In this document: one piece after another, positions 45,252 through 53,951 of the stretch
Layout: each line of letters begins with the position of its first letter
Numbering within the stretch: position 1 is the first letter of the stretch
NCBI GenBank assembly: GCA_963779735.1
Contig: CAVZZJ010000007.1
Coordinates: 620,001 to 684,000, forward strand
Direction: 5' to 3'
DNA from: Bog-473 sp963779735
Lineage (GTDB): Bacteria; Actinomycetota; Acidimicrobiia; Acidimicrobiales; RAAP-2
DNA: 64,000 nt
Translations under genes and position numbers: made by a program
Notes under the pieces: model-generated
Seen by the model: only the letters and a program-made list of their open reading frames with translations
Databases searched by the model: none
Told to the model about the DNA's origin: nothing

Positions 45252-46661
45252 ATGAGCATGGCAGAGCAGAACGACCCGACTCCACGCTCAAAGGGGCGAC
45301 ACGCTTCACGCTCGAAGAGGCGACACGCTTCACGCTCGAAGAGGCGACACGCTTCACGCTCAAAGAGTCGCGTATGGGCTGGGAATCTCATCCAAAACGC
45401 CGTGGCCTTGATGGTCTCCTCCGGGGGAAGCGCCGTGCTCGGAGTAGTCTTCTGGGCCACGGCTGCTCGCCTGACGACGGCCGAGAACATCGGCCGAGCG
45501 TCTGCCGAGATCGCCGCCATGGTGCTCCTGGCAAACCTGTCACAGCTCAGTTTCACCACGATCTTCGATCGTTTCCTCCCCGTGGCGGGCGACCGCACAT
45601 TCAGATTTGTGACACGCGCGTACGCCATGTGTGCCGTCGTAGCCGTCATGGTCGCCATCGTGTACGTAATTGCAGGCTTTGGACACAGGTACATTCCGGC
45701 CCCCTTCGGGTGGAGGGTCCTGTTCGTCGCATCGGTCATCTTGTGGACCATCTTCGTGCTCCAAGACAGCGTGCTTACCGGCCTGCGGGCAACACGGTGG
45801 GTACCGGTCGAGAACATCCTCTTCTCGGCTGCCAAGATCGCCCTTCTGCCCGTATTCCTCGCCGTCACTTCGAGCCATGGCGTCTTCTTGGCGTGGACAG
45901 TGCCCGTCATAGTGGCAATCGGCGCGGTGAACTGGTACCTGTTCCGCAAGCGCATCCCGATCCATCAAGCTACAAATACTTCGAGCGAAAACTTCCCTTC
46001 AGGGCGCGAACTCGTGTCCCTTGCAGCCGGTCAATATGCAACCGGGCTTGTATCCACGTTCTCCGCGAACATCGTTGCCCTGATCGTGATCAGTCGACTC
46101 GGCGCTGCAGAGGAGGCCTACTACTACCTGCCGGCGCTGATCGCGAGTGGCGGTGTGGGCGTTCTTCTCTACAATCTCGTCACATCGTTTCTGGTGGAGG
46201 CATCCACAGAGCCGAAGGAGCTGCGCGAACACGCAAGGGTCACGATACGAGCGGCCATTGTCGTTCTCGTACCGAGTGTTACCATCGGCGTCGCATTCGC
46301 TCCGCTGATCTTGCGGATATTCGGACCCGAATACGCCATGCACGGCACCACCCTGCTACGCATGTTGCTGCTGTCACTTCCGGGCACCGCGGTGTCGGCC
46401 TTCTACTATTCGTTGGCCTGGCTGGACAGGCGTGTCTGGTGGTTGGCAACACGTGAGCTTCTCAGCGCGGGGGTCTACTTCGCCATTCTTCTCGCTTGCA
46501 TCGGCCACTTCGGCATCTTGGCCATAGGCATTGCCTCCTTGGCGCTATCGTTGCTCCTCACCGTTCTTTTCCTGCCGGTATCGATCAGGCGCTACCGCAT
46601 GATGACCCGCAACGTTGATCCACGTCTCGATGCGGGTACCAGCGCAACCCCAAGCGCCTGA
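45252..46661 (+). CDS. Wzx-like polysaccharide flippase (MATE/MVF superfamily)
   Basis: 469 residues with about 12-14 transmembrane helices. The opening helix pair 'GNLIQNAVALMVSSGGSAVLGVVFWATAARLTTAENIGRASAEIAAM' and 'LANLSQLSFTTIFDRFLP' are typical of O-antigen/exopolysaccharide flippases that move lipid-linked repeat units across the membrane. The cytoplasmic leader is odd: an 8-residue unit RHASRSKR is repeated about three and a half times, encoded by 24-bp tandem DNA repeats. It begins the rightward part of the polysaccharide cluster; a second flippase lies at 58352. Confidence 0.88.
   Translation: MSMAEQNDPTPRSKGRHASRSKRRHASRSKRRHASRSKSRVWAGNLIQNAVALMVSSGGSAVLGVVFWATAARLTTAENIGRASAEIAAMVLLANLSQLSFTTIFDRFLPVAGDRTFRFVTRAYAMCAVVAVMVAIVYVIAGFGHRYIPAPFGWRVLFVASVILWTIFVLQDSVLTGLRATRWVPVENILFSAAKIALLPVFLAVTSSHGVFLAWTVPVIVAIGAVNWYLFRKRIPIHQATNTSSENFPSGRELVSLAAGQYATGLVSTFSANIVALIVISRLGAAEEAYYYLPALIASGGVGVLLYNLVTSFLVEASTEPKELREHARVTIRAAIVVLVPSVTIGVAFAPLILRIFGPEYAMHGTTLLRMLLLSLPGTAVSAFYYSLAWLDRRVWWLATRELLSAGVYFAILLACIGHFGILAIGIASLALSLLLTVLFLPVSIRRYRMMTRNVDPRLDAGTSATPSA
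45283..45372 (+). repeat. 24-bp tandem repeat in the flippase leader
   Basis: Units at 45283-45306, 45307-45330, 45331-45354 and a partial from 45355 (consensus cacgctcgaagaggcgacac + gctt). In frame: adds eight basic residues per unit. Confidence 0.92.
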
Positions 46662-46680
46662 GCGCGGGAACATCGACCAA

Positions 46681-46706
46681 GGAGCGGGTTACCCGCCTGC
46701 GGCTCC
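46681..46706. terminator. Possible bidirectional terminator
   Basis: ggagc ... gctcc with an inner gcgggt-t-acccgc hairpin lies in the 55-bp gap between two convergent genes. No T-run; call rests on position and pairing. Confidence 0.35.
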
Positions 46707-46716
46707 GCATGTCACG

Positions 46717-47880
46717 TCACGGTGCCGGATCCAACGTACCGGGCACCGGCAGGGGAACATAGAAGCTCGGCGTCCAGCCACTTCCGCTGGCCGCATCTTG
46801 CAGCTGTCGTATCACTTCATCGACGATGTCCCACGTCAACACAACCACTTCCTGCGGCTTCCGCCGGAGCAGCTCCTCAGGCGGGAAGATCTCGATTCGG
46901 GTGCCGGGTAGCCGTCGACCGTGCTTCTCCGGCGAGAGGTCAACGGTATAGGGTAACAGTGACTCGTCGATTCCAGCCAAGGCTACGAGGACTGGAGCCT
47001 TGGATGGTGCGCCGTACCCGGCGACCGACACTCCCTCGTCGCGAGCAAGCTCCAAGTGATCCCGAACGGTAGCGGCAACTGCCGCGCCCCGACGACCGAA
47101 CTCCGCCATGCTGCGTCCGTCCTGCAGGCCACTCGCCCGCTCGGCGGCAAGAACCTGGCCAACGCTGGGATCGATCGTGCAGCCATCCTGAAGTCGCCCT
47201 GCGGTGACTCGCAGGCTGCCGCCGAACACCGGAACCTGTACCGCCCTCGTGACGACCAAGCCGTGCAGGCCAAGCAGTCGCTGCACGCTCAGCAGCGACA
47301 GGTAGACCCAGTGGCCGTGGCGAATGGTGTCGACCTGTGACTCCTCTACCAGGGGCAGCAGATGGTGGAACTCAAGCACCAGGCGACCACCCACCGCCAC
47401 TCGAGCGGCATGTGCCGCCAGGGGACCTTGCAGGTCCGATTCGTGCGCCAACGAATGGACGTCGACGACCAGGTCCGCCGTCTGGTCCGGAGCTCGGGCC
47501 ACCAGGCCCGCTTCGACGAACCCGCCCAACCACGAACCGCCGTGATGGCTGTCCAGTTCGATGATGGTGTCCCCGGGGGCGAGATTCTCCGTCTGCACCA
47601 CGTCGATCGCCGACTGCTTGGCGTGGAGTTGCGACGTCTTTGACTCGAGGGCACGAGGAGGCTCCGGCGTCGGATGGACGTCTGGGCCCAGCTGGACCAG
47701 AAGACAGTCCTCACAGAAGAAGACCCGTAGGGGCCAGCGCGGATCCTCCTCCGGGTCATCGATCGGTGGAAACCAGTCCGATGCGGGGACCACGCCCAGA
47801 TCCACGACCTCCGTTGTCCGCTCGGACGAACATCCGCGACAGATCAACCCGGCCCACCGTCCATCACGCTGCGTCGTCAT
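46717..47880 (-). CDS. Degenerate sugar C-methyltransferase-like protein
   Basis: 387 residues with the three-part plan of NDP-sugar C-methyltransferases: N-terminal zinc module ('CRGCSSERTTEVVDLGVVPASDWF', 'FFCEDCLLVQLG'), middle SAM domain, and C-terminal domain ('VAGYGAPSKAPVLVALAGI', 'YTVDLSPEKHGRRLPGTRIEI'). Compared with the intact paralogue at 54992, the SAM domain lacks about 30 residues after motif I ('IIELDSHHGG' in place of 'VVEVASNDG'). The catalytic Y-x-E-H ('IYHEHFSYLS') is 'IRHGHWVYLS', losing Tyr and Glu. It may be non-catalytic or have changed function. Divergent from rfbC. Confidence 0.78.
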   Translation of the reverse strand: MTTQRDGRWAGLICRGCSSERTTEVVDLGVVPASDWFPPIDDPEEDPRWPLRVFFCEDCLLVQLGPDVHPTPEPPRALESKTSQLHAKQSAIDVVQTENLAPGDTIIELDSHHGGSWLGGFVEAGLVARAPDQTADLVVDVHSLAHESDLQGPLAAHAARVAVGGRLVLEFHHLLPLVEESQVDTIRHGHWVYLSLLSVQRLLGLHGLVVTRAVQVPVFGGSLRVTAGRLQDGCTIDPSVGQVLAAERASGLQDGRSMAEFGRRGAAVAATVRDHLELARDEGVSVAGYGAPSKAPVLVALAGIDESLLPYTVDLSPEKHGRRLPGTRIEIFPPEELLRRKPQEVVVLTWDIVDEVIRQLQDAASGSGWTPSFYVPLPVPGTLDPAP

Positions 47881-47963
47881 GCATGTAGTATTACGCGTTC
47901 GACGCCACTTGATGCGTGTTATCCGAACAACCGAAGGCCGGCGCGGTATGGCCTGGAGGGGCG

Positions 47964-48515
47964 ATGGACGTTCACGAGACCGAACTGCATGGCGTACTGC
48001 TCTTCACCCCAGAGCCGCACGTGGACAAGAGGGGGATGTTCTCCCGGACGTTCGAAGCCGACGTCGTCCGCGCCGCCGGGATCGATCCGTGCTCATTTAT
48101 GCAGGACAGCCTCTCCCGATCGGCCAAGGGGGTCGTCCGCGGACTGCATCTGCGCTCGGGGCAGGGCGAGGCGAAAATCGTCCGGTGTTCGGCAGGTGCC
48201 ATCTTCGACGTGGTCGTGGACCTCCGACCGCAATCGCCGACCTACCGGCGGTGGACGTCGTTTCATTTGACGGGAGAGGCACAGTCGTCCGTCTATATCC
48301 CGGCGGGTTGCGCTCACGGTTTTCAGGCGTTGACCGATCCCGCAGATATCACGTACCGAATCGACCGGGTCCACGATCCCGCCGAAGACGTGGCGATCTC
48401 GTGGGATGATCCTGAGCTTGCGATTCCGTGGCCACTCCCGATGACGCTGATGTCGGAGCGGGATCTTGCCGCGCCTCCCCTGGCTGCGCTGGCCTCATTG
48501 CCTCGCGTTTCATGA
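47964..48515 (+). CDS. rfbC: dTDP-4-dehydrorhamnose 3,5-epimerase (RfbC/RmlC)
   Basis: 183 residues. RmlC double-epimerises dTDP-4-keto-6-deoxyglucose in dTDP-L-rhamnose synthesis. It has 'PEPHVDKRGMFSRTFEADVV', 'FMQDSLSRSAKGVVRGLHLR' (catalytic His of 'RGLH'), 'AKIVRCSAGAIFDVVVDLR', 'SVYIPAGCAHGFQAL' (His/Tyr region) and 'DDPELAIPWPL' (typical C-terminal block). The ATG is preceded by TGGAGGGG. Other dTDP-rhamnose genes (rfbA, B, D) are not in the window, so the enzyme either draws on genes elsewhere or makes a related 6-deoxy sugar with the neighbouring epimerase and C-methyltransferase. Confidence 0.9.
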   Translation: MDVHETELHGVLLFTPEPHVDKRGMFSRTFEADVVRAAGIDPCSFMQDSLSRSAKGVVRGLHLRSGQGEAKIVRCSAGAIFDVVVDLRPQSPTYRRWTSFHLTGEAQSSVYIPAGCAHGFQALTDPADITYRIDRVHDPAEDVAISWDDPELAIPWPLPMTLMSERDLAAPPLAALASLPRVS

Positions 48516-48578
48516 GAACGGAGCCTAAGGCCGCCGGCATCGAACCACTGCGGCCGGCGGTTGGGGTTTAGGCTTCCA

Positions 48579-49664
48579 ATGAATGTCGGTGTCGTTGTGC
48601 CCGTCTACAACGCGGAGATATGGATTGCGGAGACTCTCGAGAGCGTCGTACAGCAAGGCGACGACATCGAAATCATCGTGGTGGACGACTGTTCATCCGA
48701 CCGTTCCGCCGACGTCGCTCGCGAACTTCTTGACCGCAATGCGCTAATCGGGAAGGTGATCACCACAGATCAGAACCGGGGTCCGGGTCATGCTCGCAAT
48801 CTCGGCTGGAAGCATGCCACGTCGGAGTGGATCCAGTTCCTCGATGCAGATGATCTCCTCGCGCCCGAAAAATTCGACCTTCAGCGTGCCCGCGCCGGGT
48901 CTGCTCCCGATGACGTGGCTGTTCTCTATTCGCCATGGCAGCGCATCGGGCTCCTTAACGGCCAATGGAAACCTTCTGGACCTATCGTTCGATCAGACGT
49001 CGATCAGGACACGGTATCGAGCATCCTGAAGGATCGGCTATTCGGATATGTCGGACCCGCGCTAGTTAGGCGTCGAGCATTGGAGGCCGTGAGCGGATTC
49101 TCACTGGGAATGACTCTCGGCGAGGACCTAGATCTGATGCTGCGCATCGCCATGTCTGGATATAGGTTCGAGCTGGTGCCATCCGTGAAACCCCTGTTCC
49201 TATACCGTGACACCCCTGAGTCTCTGTGGCATCGTTCTGCTGCGGAACCCGATGCCGTAATGAAGTTGATGCTTTCAGTCAGGGAGGCCGAAACATTCCT
49301 CGGCGGTAAAAACAACGCACCCATCGCAACGTCGACGAAACTCGCGATCGCCAAACGATATGCGGAGCTTTTGGATGTTCTCAGGGTTGGTGACCGCACC
49401 GACTTCGATCGAGTGCTCAAATGGATTTCTGACCTTCAACTGAGGTCGGCACCGCCCGGATCAGCTCTACCGACTCACGTCGTCGCGATGATCGCCGGCC
49501 TGGGCAATGCCACACGGATTAAATGCGCTCTTCGCCACACACTTCTATCTCTACGGGCCGAGCGCGCCGAAGACGTAATCGCGCCAAGGTGTCCGCTTCG
49601 CTCACCCGGAATCACACTCCGGAGCCGTCAATGGGATCGCTGGCGATGGAATTCAAGCGGATAG
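48579..49664 (+). CDS. Family 2 glycosyltransferase
   Basis: 361 residues. GT-A fold: 'NVGVVVPVYNAEIWIAETLESVVQQ' (donor site), 'EIIVVDDCSSDRSADVARELLD', 'NRGPGHARNLGWKHATSEWIQFLDADDLLAPEKF' (D-x-D) and 'FSLGMTLGEDLDLMLRIAMSGYRFE' (E-D-x-D-L acceptor region). The C-terminal ~90 residues are helical. It begins 64 bp after rfbC and is likely in the same transcript. Its last 12 bp overlap the convergent acyltransferase gene. Confidence 0.9.
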   Translation: MNVGVVVPVYNAEIWIAETLESVVQQGDDIEIIVVDDCSSDRSADVARELLDRNALIGKVITTDQNRGPGHARNLGWKHATSEWIQFLDADDLLAPEKFDLQRARAGSAPDDVAVLYSPWQRIGLLNGQWKPSGPIVRSDVDQDTVSSILKDRLFGYVGPALVRRRALEAVSGFSLGMTLGEDLDLMLRIAMSGYRFELVPSVKPLFLYRDTPESLWHRSAAEPDAVMKLMLSVREAETFLGGKNNAPIATSTKLAIAKRYAELLDVLRVGDRTDFDRVLKWISDLQLRSAPPGSALPTHVVAMIAGLGNATRIKCALRHTLLSLRAERAEDVIAPRCPLRSPGITLRSRQWDRWRWNSSG

Positions 49665-50600
49665 GTAGTCTCGGATGCCTCGAACGGCACTGCGAGCGTG
49701 TCCGGGAATGGCCCGAAACCGACCAACGGTGGGAGTCGTCGTGATATCAACAAGGGGAAACGGCTGTCCCGGGACGCGTGAGCTGTCCGGCCAAAGAATT
49801 CTTTGCGACCCGCGTTCGAACGCCTCCTCGGTCGCCGCCCGAACCAGCGCATCGGTGCTTACAGGGAACCCACCGACATGTCGCCACACTACCGAAGTCC
49901 TCGACCCGTGCACCACGAGCAGTCCGCTGGTCGGCCCGTCGTGATGATCCACAATATGCAGAGTCATCCGACCAACACGCACCGACGCGTCGACCGCAGA
50001 CATGAAGAAAGCGGCCATCTTGGATCCTGGCGTACCTGCCCCCCAGCGGTCAGCCTCTGTCGGTCCGGTGATCAGTGCCAGACACTCGGCTGGATCCGTC
50101 ACCTTGCGGACTGGGCCGATTCTGTCTGAGGGGACCGGTTCGAGACTTTCGACAGGGGAACTGACGAAGCCAAACGGAGTGTGTTCGGTGAAGGCAAGCG
50201 TACATGACGTGGCCGACTGGTATGAATGAGCGAGCTCGACAGGAACGGAGGAGAAGTCGATGTCCCGACCCGATGAGAGAATGTGCTCCCACAGGATCTC
50301 GCTGACGTCCTCGCGTCCTTGGGCGACAAGCAGCTGATGGTACGTGCCAATCTCATCGCCCACGAAGCGGAGCATGTGGCGCCCCACATCCCCCACTCGG
50401 TCATGAATGAGGGCAAGCCCGACGAGGAGGCCGGAATCCTCCACCGCGACCGACGCCAACCTCCCCCATCCGAGTTCCCACCACCACGGCAGGCAAAAGG
50501 AGGGCCATGCGAACGGCGAAGCGTCGCAGTTCGCAGCGAGCTCGCTCCAACCCTGCAAGCCCCCTAGCTCCTCCCAGATTGAAAGTTCCGTGATCTTCAT
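49653..50600 (-). CDS. GNAT/BioF2 (CelD-like) acyltransferase
   Basis: About 315 residues. 'WSELAANCDASPFAWPSFCLPWWWELGWG', with the 'S-x-F-x-x-P-x-W-W' block, is the hallmark of the BioF2-like/CelD acyltransferase family found in exopolysaccharide clusters. The second half ('TLHIVDHHDGPTSGLLVVHGSRTSVVWRHVGGFP', 'DALVRAATEEAFERGSQRILW') is the GNAT acetyl-CoA-binding half. It likely acylates a sugar residue. The ATG overlaps the stop of the upstream GT2 (ATGA), so the two are coupled; upstream frame extension is a shadow. Confidence 0.82.
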   Translation of the reverse strand: MKITELSIWEELGGLQGWSELAANCDASPFAWPSFCLPWWWELGWGRLASVAVEDSGLLVGLALIHDRVGDVGRHMLRFVGDEIGTYHQLLVAQGREDVSEILWEHILSSGRDIDFSSVPVELAHSYQSATSCTLAFTEHTPFGFVSSPVESLEPVPSDRIGPVRKVTDPAECLALITGPTEADRWGAGTPGSKMAAFFMSAVDASVRVGRMTLHIVDHHDGPTSGLLVVHGSRTSVVWRHVGGFPVSTDALVRAATEEAFERGSQRILWPDSSRVPGQPFPLVDITTTPTVGRFRAIPGHARSAVRGIRDYLSA

Positions 50601-51517
50601 TGACCCCGCGACCGACCCCAACTCGCTGCCATCCGCTCGCTCACAACCTGGGGCCCGTCGATCACAACGTCCAATCCTAGGCCTGTCCACTCCATCTTAA
50701 TCCACTTCGCCAGGACGCCGTAGCAACGCGCTCTCGCCACGGGATCGAGCGGCGCCAAGGAGATGCTCCGGTGAAGCGAAGCCAAGGTGTGCCACAGCGG
50801 AAACCGGCTCGATCCCCCGAACCACTTGGCCCACACCTGTCGCGTGCGCCCACGCCGGATGACCGCAGAAGCCCTCCCCGGATGCCCGCGATTCAAGAAG
50901 AGATGCTCGGGCACTTCTCCAAACGGGCCCAGGAACGCGAGCTCGGCGAGCATTATGGCATCGGAGTTGTAGACCGGCTGAAAGGGACGAATGCGGTCGA
51001 GAGCCGATCGGCGAATTACCGCGAAAACGATCGAGAAGTCGTGTGGGCGAACCAGGACTTGTTCGAAGCGAACCCAAGGTCGATCGTCACCAAAGTGCAG
51101 CTGCCGGAAAGAGCGCATCAATTCCTCGCCGCGCTCATTTATGTAGGCAACCCGGCTGTGGCAGGCCACCAGTTGAGGCCGTTCATCGAGTTCGGCTACG
51201 CACCTTTCGAGGTACGTCGGTTCGTAGACATCGTCGTCGGCACACCACTTGAACAACTCCGTATCGGGAGAAGCTTGCGCGACGTAGTTGTGATTCCAAG
51301 TAGGACCGTGATTCTCGTCGTGACGCACATAGCGGATACGGGAATCCGCCGCTGCGTACGACCGGCAGATCTCCTCTGTCTGGTCAGTCGAGGCATTGTC
51401 CGAAATGTCAAGGACGAAATCTTCCATGGTTTGGGACAGCAACGAATCGATGGCGGCTGCGAGATGATGTTGCCCGTTGTAAACCACCAACCCGATCGCC
51501 ACTCTGGGCGGGGTCAT
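50597..51517 (-). CDS. Family 2 glycosyltransferase
   Basis: 306 residues from ATG 51517 ('MTPPRVAIGLVVYNGQ'). GT-A motifs: 'HHLAAAIDSLLSQTMEDFVLDISDNASTDQTEEI', 'WNHNYVAQASPDTELFKWCADDDVYEPTYLE' (D-D-D metal motif), 'RPHDFSIVFAVIRRSALDRIRPFQPVYNSDAIMLAELAFLGPFGEVP'. This subgroup, with 'KWxADDD', is common in actinobacterial exopolysaccharide clusters. It is translationally coupled to the downstream acyltransferase gene and divergent from the LhgO-like gene. Confidence 0.9.
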   Translation of the reverse strand: MTPPRVAIGLVVYNGQHHLAAAIDSLLSQTMEDFVLDISDNASTDQTEEICRSYAAADSRIRYVRHDENHGPTWNHNYVAQASPDTELFKWCADDDVYEPTYLERCVAELDERPQLVACHSRVAYINERGEELMRSFRQLHFGDDRPWVRFEQVLVRPHDFSIVFAVIRRSALDRIRPFQPVYNSDAIMLAELAFLGPFGEVPEHLFLNRGHPGRASAVIRRGRTRQVWAKWFGGSSRFPLWHTLASLHRSISLAPLDPVARARCYGVLAKWIKMEWTGLGLDVVIDGPQVVSERMAASWGRSRGQ

Positions 51518-51840
51518 ACCGACCTCACTTTCATCATGGCTGCCAAATGTAACCGATTTTATGCCCGCTCCCTGCAAGAATCTGTTCGTCCCCGGCTCTG
51601 TAATGCCCTCCGGGCCCAACTAGTGGCGCCGCGCCAAGGGAGTCGACCGCCGAGGAAAGAGCCCACGGGGAAGATTCGGTGGGATACAGTCTTGACGTGC
51701 TGTGGACGAACCACGGAGAGAACCACCTTGGACGAGTCCCTGGACGGCGTCACCACTGGGTCGGCATTGAGTTGCCTAGTGAGCTGGACAACGTGCTCTC
51801 CTCCTCCTCTTTGAGGGTGGATACCAGCCTCATTGATCGC

Positions 51841-51859
51841 GCCCGGACCCCGTCCGGGC
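51841..51859 (+). promoter_or_regulatory. GC-rich hairpin just before the LhgO-like gene
   Basis: gcccggac-ccc-gtccgggc is a perfect 8-bp stem with a 3-nt loop, ending 16 nt before the TTG start at 51876. It could hinder or gate translation, or mean that the true start is elsewhere. Confidence 0.4.
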
Positions 51860-51875
51860 GACACACCGCCGTTCG

Positions 51876-53120
51876 TTGAGACCTCCCGAGTCCGGGGCCG
51901 GCCAATCCTGTGATGTCTATGACGTCGTGGTCGTCGGTGCCGGCATCTTGGGACTGGCAACTGCTCGTGAGATCCTGTCCAGGCACCCGCAGGTCCGATT
52001 GCTGGTCGTGGACAAGGAGACAGTCCTCGCCGCCCATCAGACCGGTCACAACAGTGGCGTTCTCCACGCCGGCATCTACTACCAGCCCGGATCGCTGAAG
52101 GCGCGTCTGTGCCAGACAGGCAAGGCAACCCTCGAGCGCTATGCAGAGGAAAAAGGGATCGCCGTCGGCCATTGCGGCAAGCTCGTCATTGCCGCGGATT
52201 CGACGGAACTTCCAGCCCTCGAAGAGCTCCGGCGACGGGGTGAAGCGAACGGCGTCCCCCGGCTCGAGATGCTCGGTCCCGCCGGGCTACGAGATATTGA
52301 GCCGCATGCGGTCGGTAGCGGCGCCTTGTGGTCACCCTCCACATCAATTATCGACTATCGATCAGTGGCCGCGGCAATGGCAGAGGACATAAGCAACCTC
52401 CAGGGCGAGATCAGGCTGGGGGTTGAGGTCATCGGAATCTCCCGCCGGGGAAAGCACCTGGCGTTGAGCGTGGGAGAGGACACCGTGGTATCTCGGCACG
52501 TCATCGCGTGCGCAGGCCTTCACGCCGACCGCCTGGCGAGGATGACCGGCTCCGAGGCGCAGGAGCAGATCGTGCCATTCCGTGGCGACTACTACACGCT
52601 CACCACATCGGCGGCCCAAATGGTCCACGGACTAATCTACCCGGTCGCTGACCCTCGATTTCCCTTCCTCGGAATCCATCTCACCCGGACCTCCGATGGC
52701 CGCGTACTCGCGGGCCCCAATGCCGTCGTTGCCTTTCATCGCGAGGGCTATCGACGCCGCGATTTCGCAGTCCATGACGTATGGTCGGTGGTCGCCGGTC
52801 AGGGATTCCGTCGACTGGCTCGGCGACACTGGCGCATGGGCATTGCCGAGATGTGGCGCGACTGGAGCAAGCGTGCCTTTCTAAGGGCGGTACAACGCTA
52901 CGTTCCCGAGATCGAAAGTCGCGACCTTCTGTGGGGTCCCTCGGGTGTGCGCGCCCAGGCGGTCGATCGCGATGGCTCGCTCGTGGACGACTTTCGTCTG
53001 GGTGCGGACGGCGCGTTACTGCACGTCCGCAACGCACCTTCGCCCGCTGCCACTGCGAGTATGGCCATCGCAAGCCACCTCACGGACAAAGCCGAGCTCC
53101 TCTTTGCAGACCTGCCCTAA
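51876..53120 (+). CDS. FAD-dependent L-2-hydroxyglutarate oxidase-like protein (LhgO)
   Basis: 414 residues. FAD motif 'YDVVVVGAGILGLATAREILSR' (15-36), 'VDKETVLAAHQTGHNSGVLHAGIYYQPGSLKARLC' (the 'HNSGVLHAGIYY' block is diagnostic of LhgO), 'PFRGDYYTL' and 'VGPNAVVAFHREGYRR'-type region ('LAGPNAVVAFHREGY'). LhgO oxidises L-2-hydroxyglutarate to 2-oxoglutarate, feeding electrons to the membrane. In a polysaccharide cluster it may instead oxidise a 2-hydroxyacid substituent or serve a 2OG-dependent oxygenase nearby (60423), both inference. The start is a TTG; no ATG/GTG suits the family start. Confidence 0.83.
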   Translation: MRPPESGAGQSCDVYDVVVVGAGILGLATAREILSRHPQVRLLVVDKETVLAAHQTGHNSGVLHAGIYYQPGSLKARLCQTGKATLERYAEEKGIAVGHCGKLVIAADSTELPALEELRRRGEANGVPRLEMLGPAGLRDIEPHAVGSGALWSPSTSIIDYRSVAAAMAEDISNLQGEIRLGVEVIGISRRGKHLALSVGEDTVVSRHVIACAGLHADRLARMTGSEAQEQIVPFRGDYYTLTTSAAQMVHGLIYPVADPRFPFLGIHLTRTSDGRVLAGPNAVVAFHREGYRRRDFAVHDVWSVVAGQGFRRLARRHWRMGIAEMWRDWSKRAFLRAVQRYVPEIESRDLLWGPSGVRAQAVDRDGSLVDDFRLGADGALLHVRNAPSPAATASMAIASHLTDKAELLFADLP

Positions 53121-53951
53121 CGTGTTCCGGGGACGAAGTTCCGCAAATTCGGCTGCGGCACCCTTTAGGCTCCACGAGACCAAGGAAAAACGAAAGCAGT
53201 TCTCACGCGGTGTGCTGGTCGTCGTTCCACCAATAGATACCCAAACATGGCGGACGTTATAGAGGGCTACTTAGCTCACTCACACGATACTTCTTTACGA
53301 AGATATTACTCAAAACGACGCCTCTAATACTTCAGGGTTTGACTAAGGGATAGACGCATATATGACCTGCGTGATATAGCAGGGTGTGAGTGGATGTCGA
53401 CGAGGACCGGCTTAGCGAGTCCTCTCGCCGTGATGCCGCTGTTCGTGAAGGGCGACCACGCCGGTAGTCGAAACAGCAGCGACGATGCGACCAGGGACGC
53501 CGCAGGGAGGCGGCCCTGCTGCGTCGATGTGCCACAACACGGTCGTTATCGGCGCGCAAGAGATCGAAGCAGGCGAATACAAGCCTCCTCTGGCTCGCGG
53601 CAATCCGATGGCGCCACTACATTCCCGCCACGAGTTCTACGGTCATGAACTAAACGGTGCACTCAGCAACTTCTCCAGTATCCTTCGCAAAGACCCTTAG
53701 CCTCGGAAAGAATTGAGCTTGTACAAAATTTCGGGGCGATGAGCAAATGACACCTTAATATCCGCAATTCTTTCATCCTTTATTTTGGCATTGAGATCGG
53801 CCTTATCTTTAAAAGTGCTGGCAATGAACTAGGGGATAACTCACATAGAAAGAAGGTCGTATTTGGTTGCCCACAGGTTGCCAACCGGTTGTATTCCGCG
53901 ATTGACGCCTTAGGCGCCTACTTTTTGACTCGTGCAGAGTATGATTGTCGA
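53121..53951. other. Intergenic region with low-GC segments
   Basis: About 830 bp. Two AT-rich tracts (53240-53345 and 53700-53870) flank a GC-rich middle with short open frames on both strands (for example 53485-53700), none recognisable. It could be a decayed insertion or a long control region for the epimerase operon at 53952. I see no gene. Confidence 0.4.

Noticed and set aside
53332..53700. Short frames considered as a transposase or SnoaL-like remnant.
   Set aside because: Only a few residues resemble those families; not enough to support a call.
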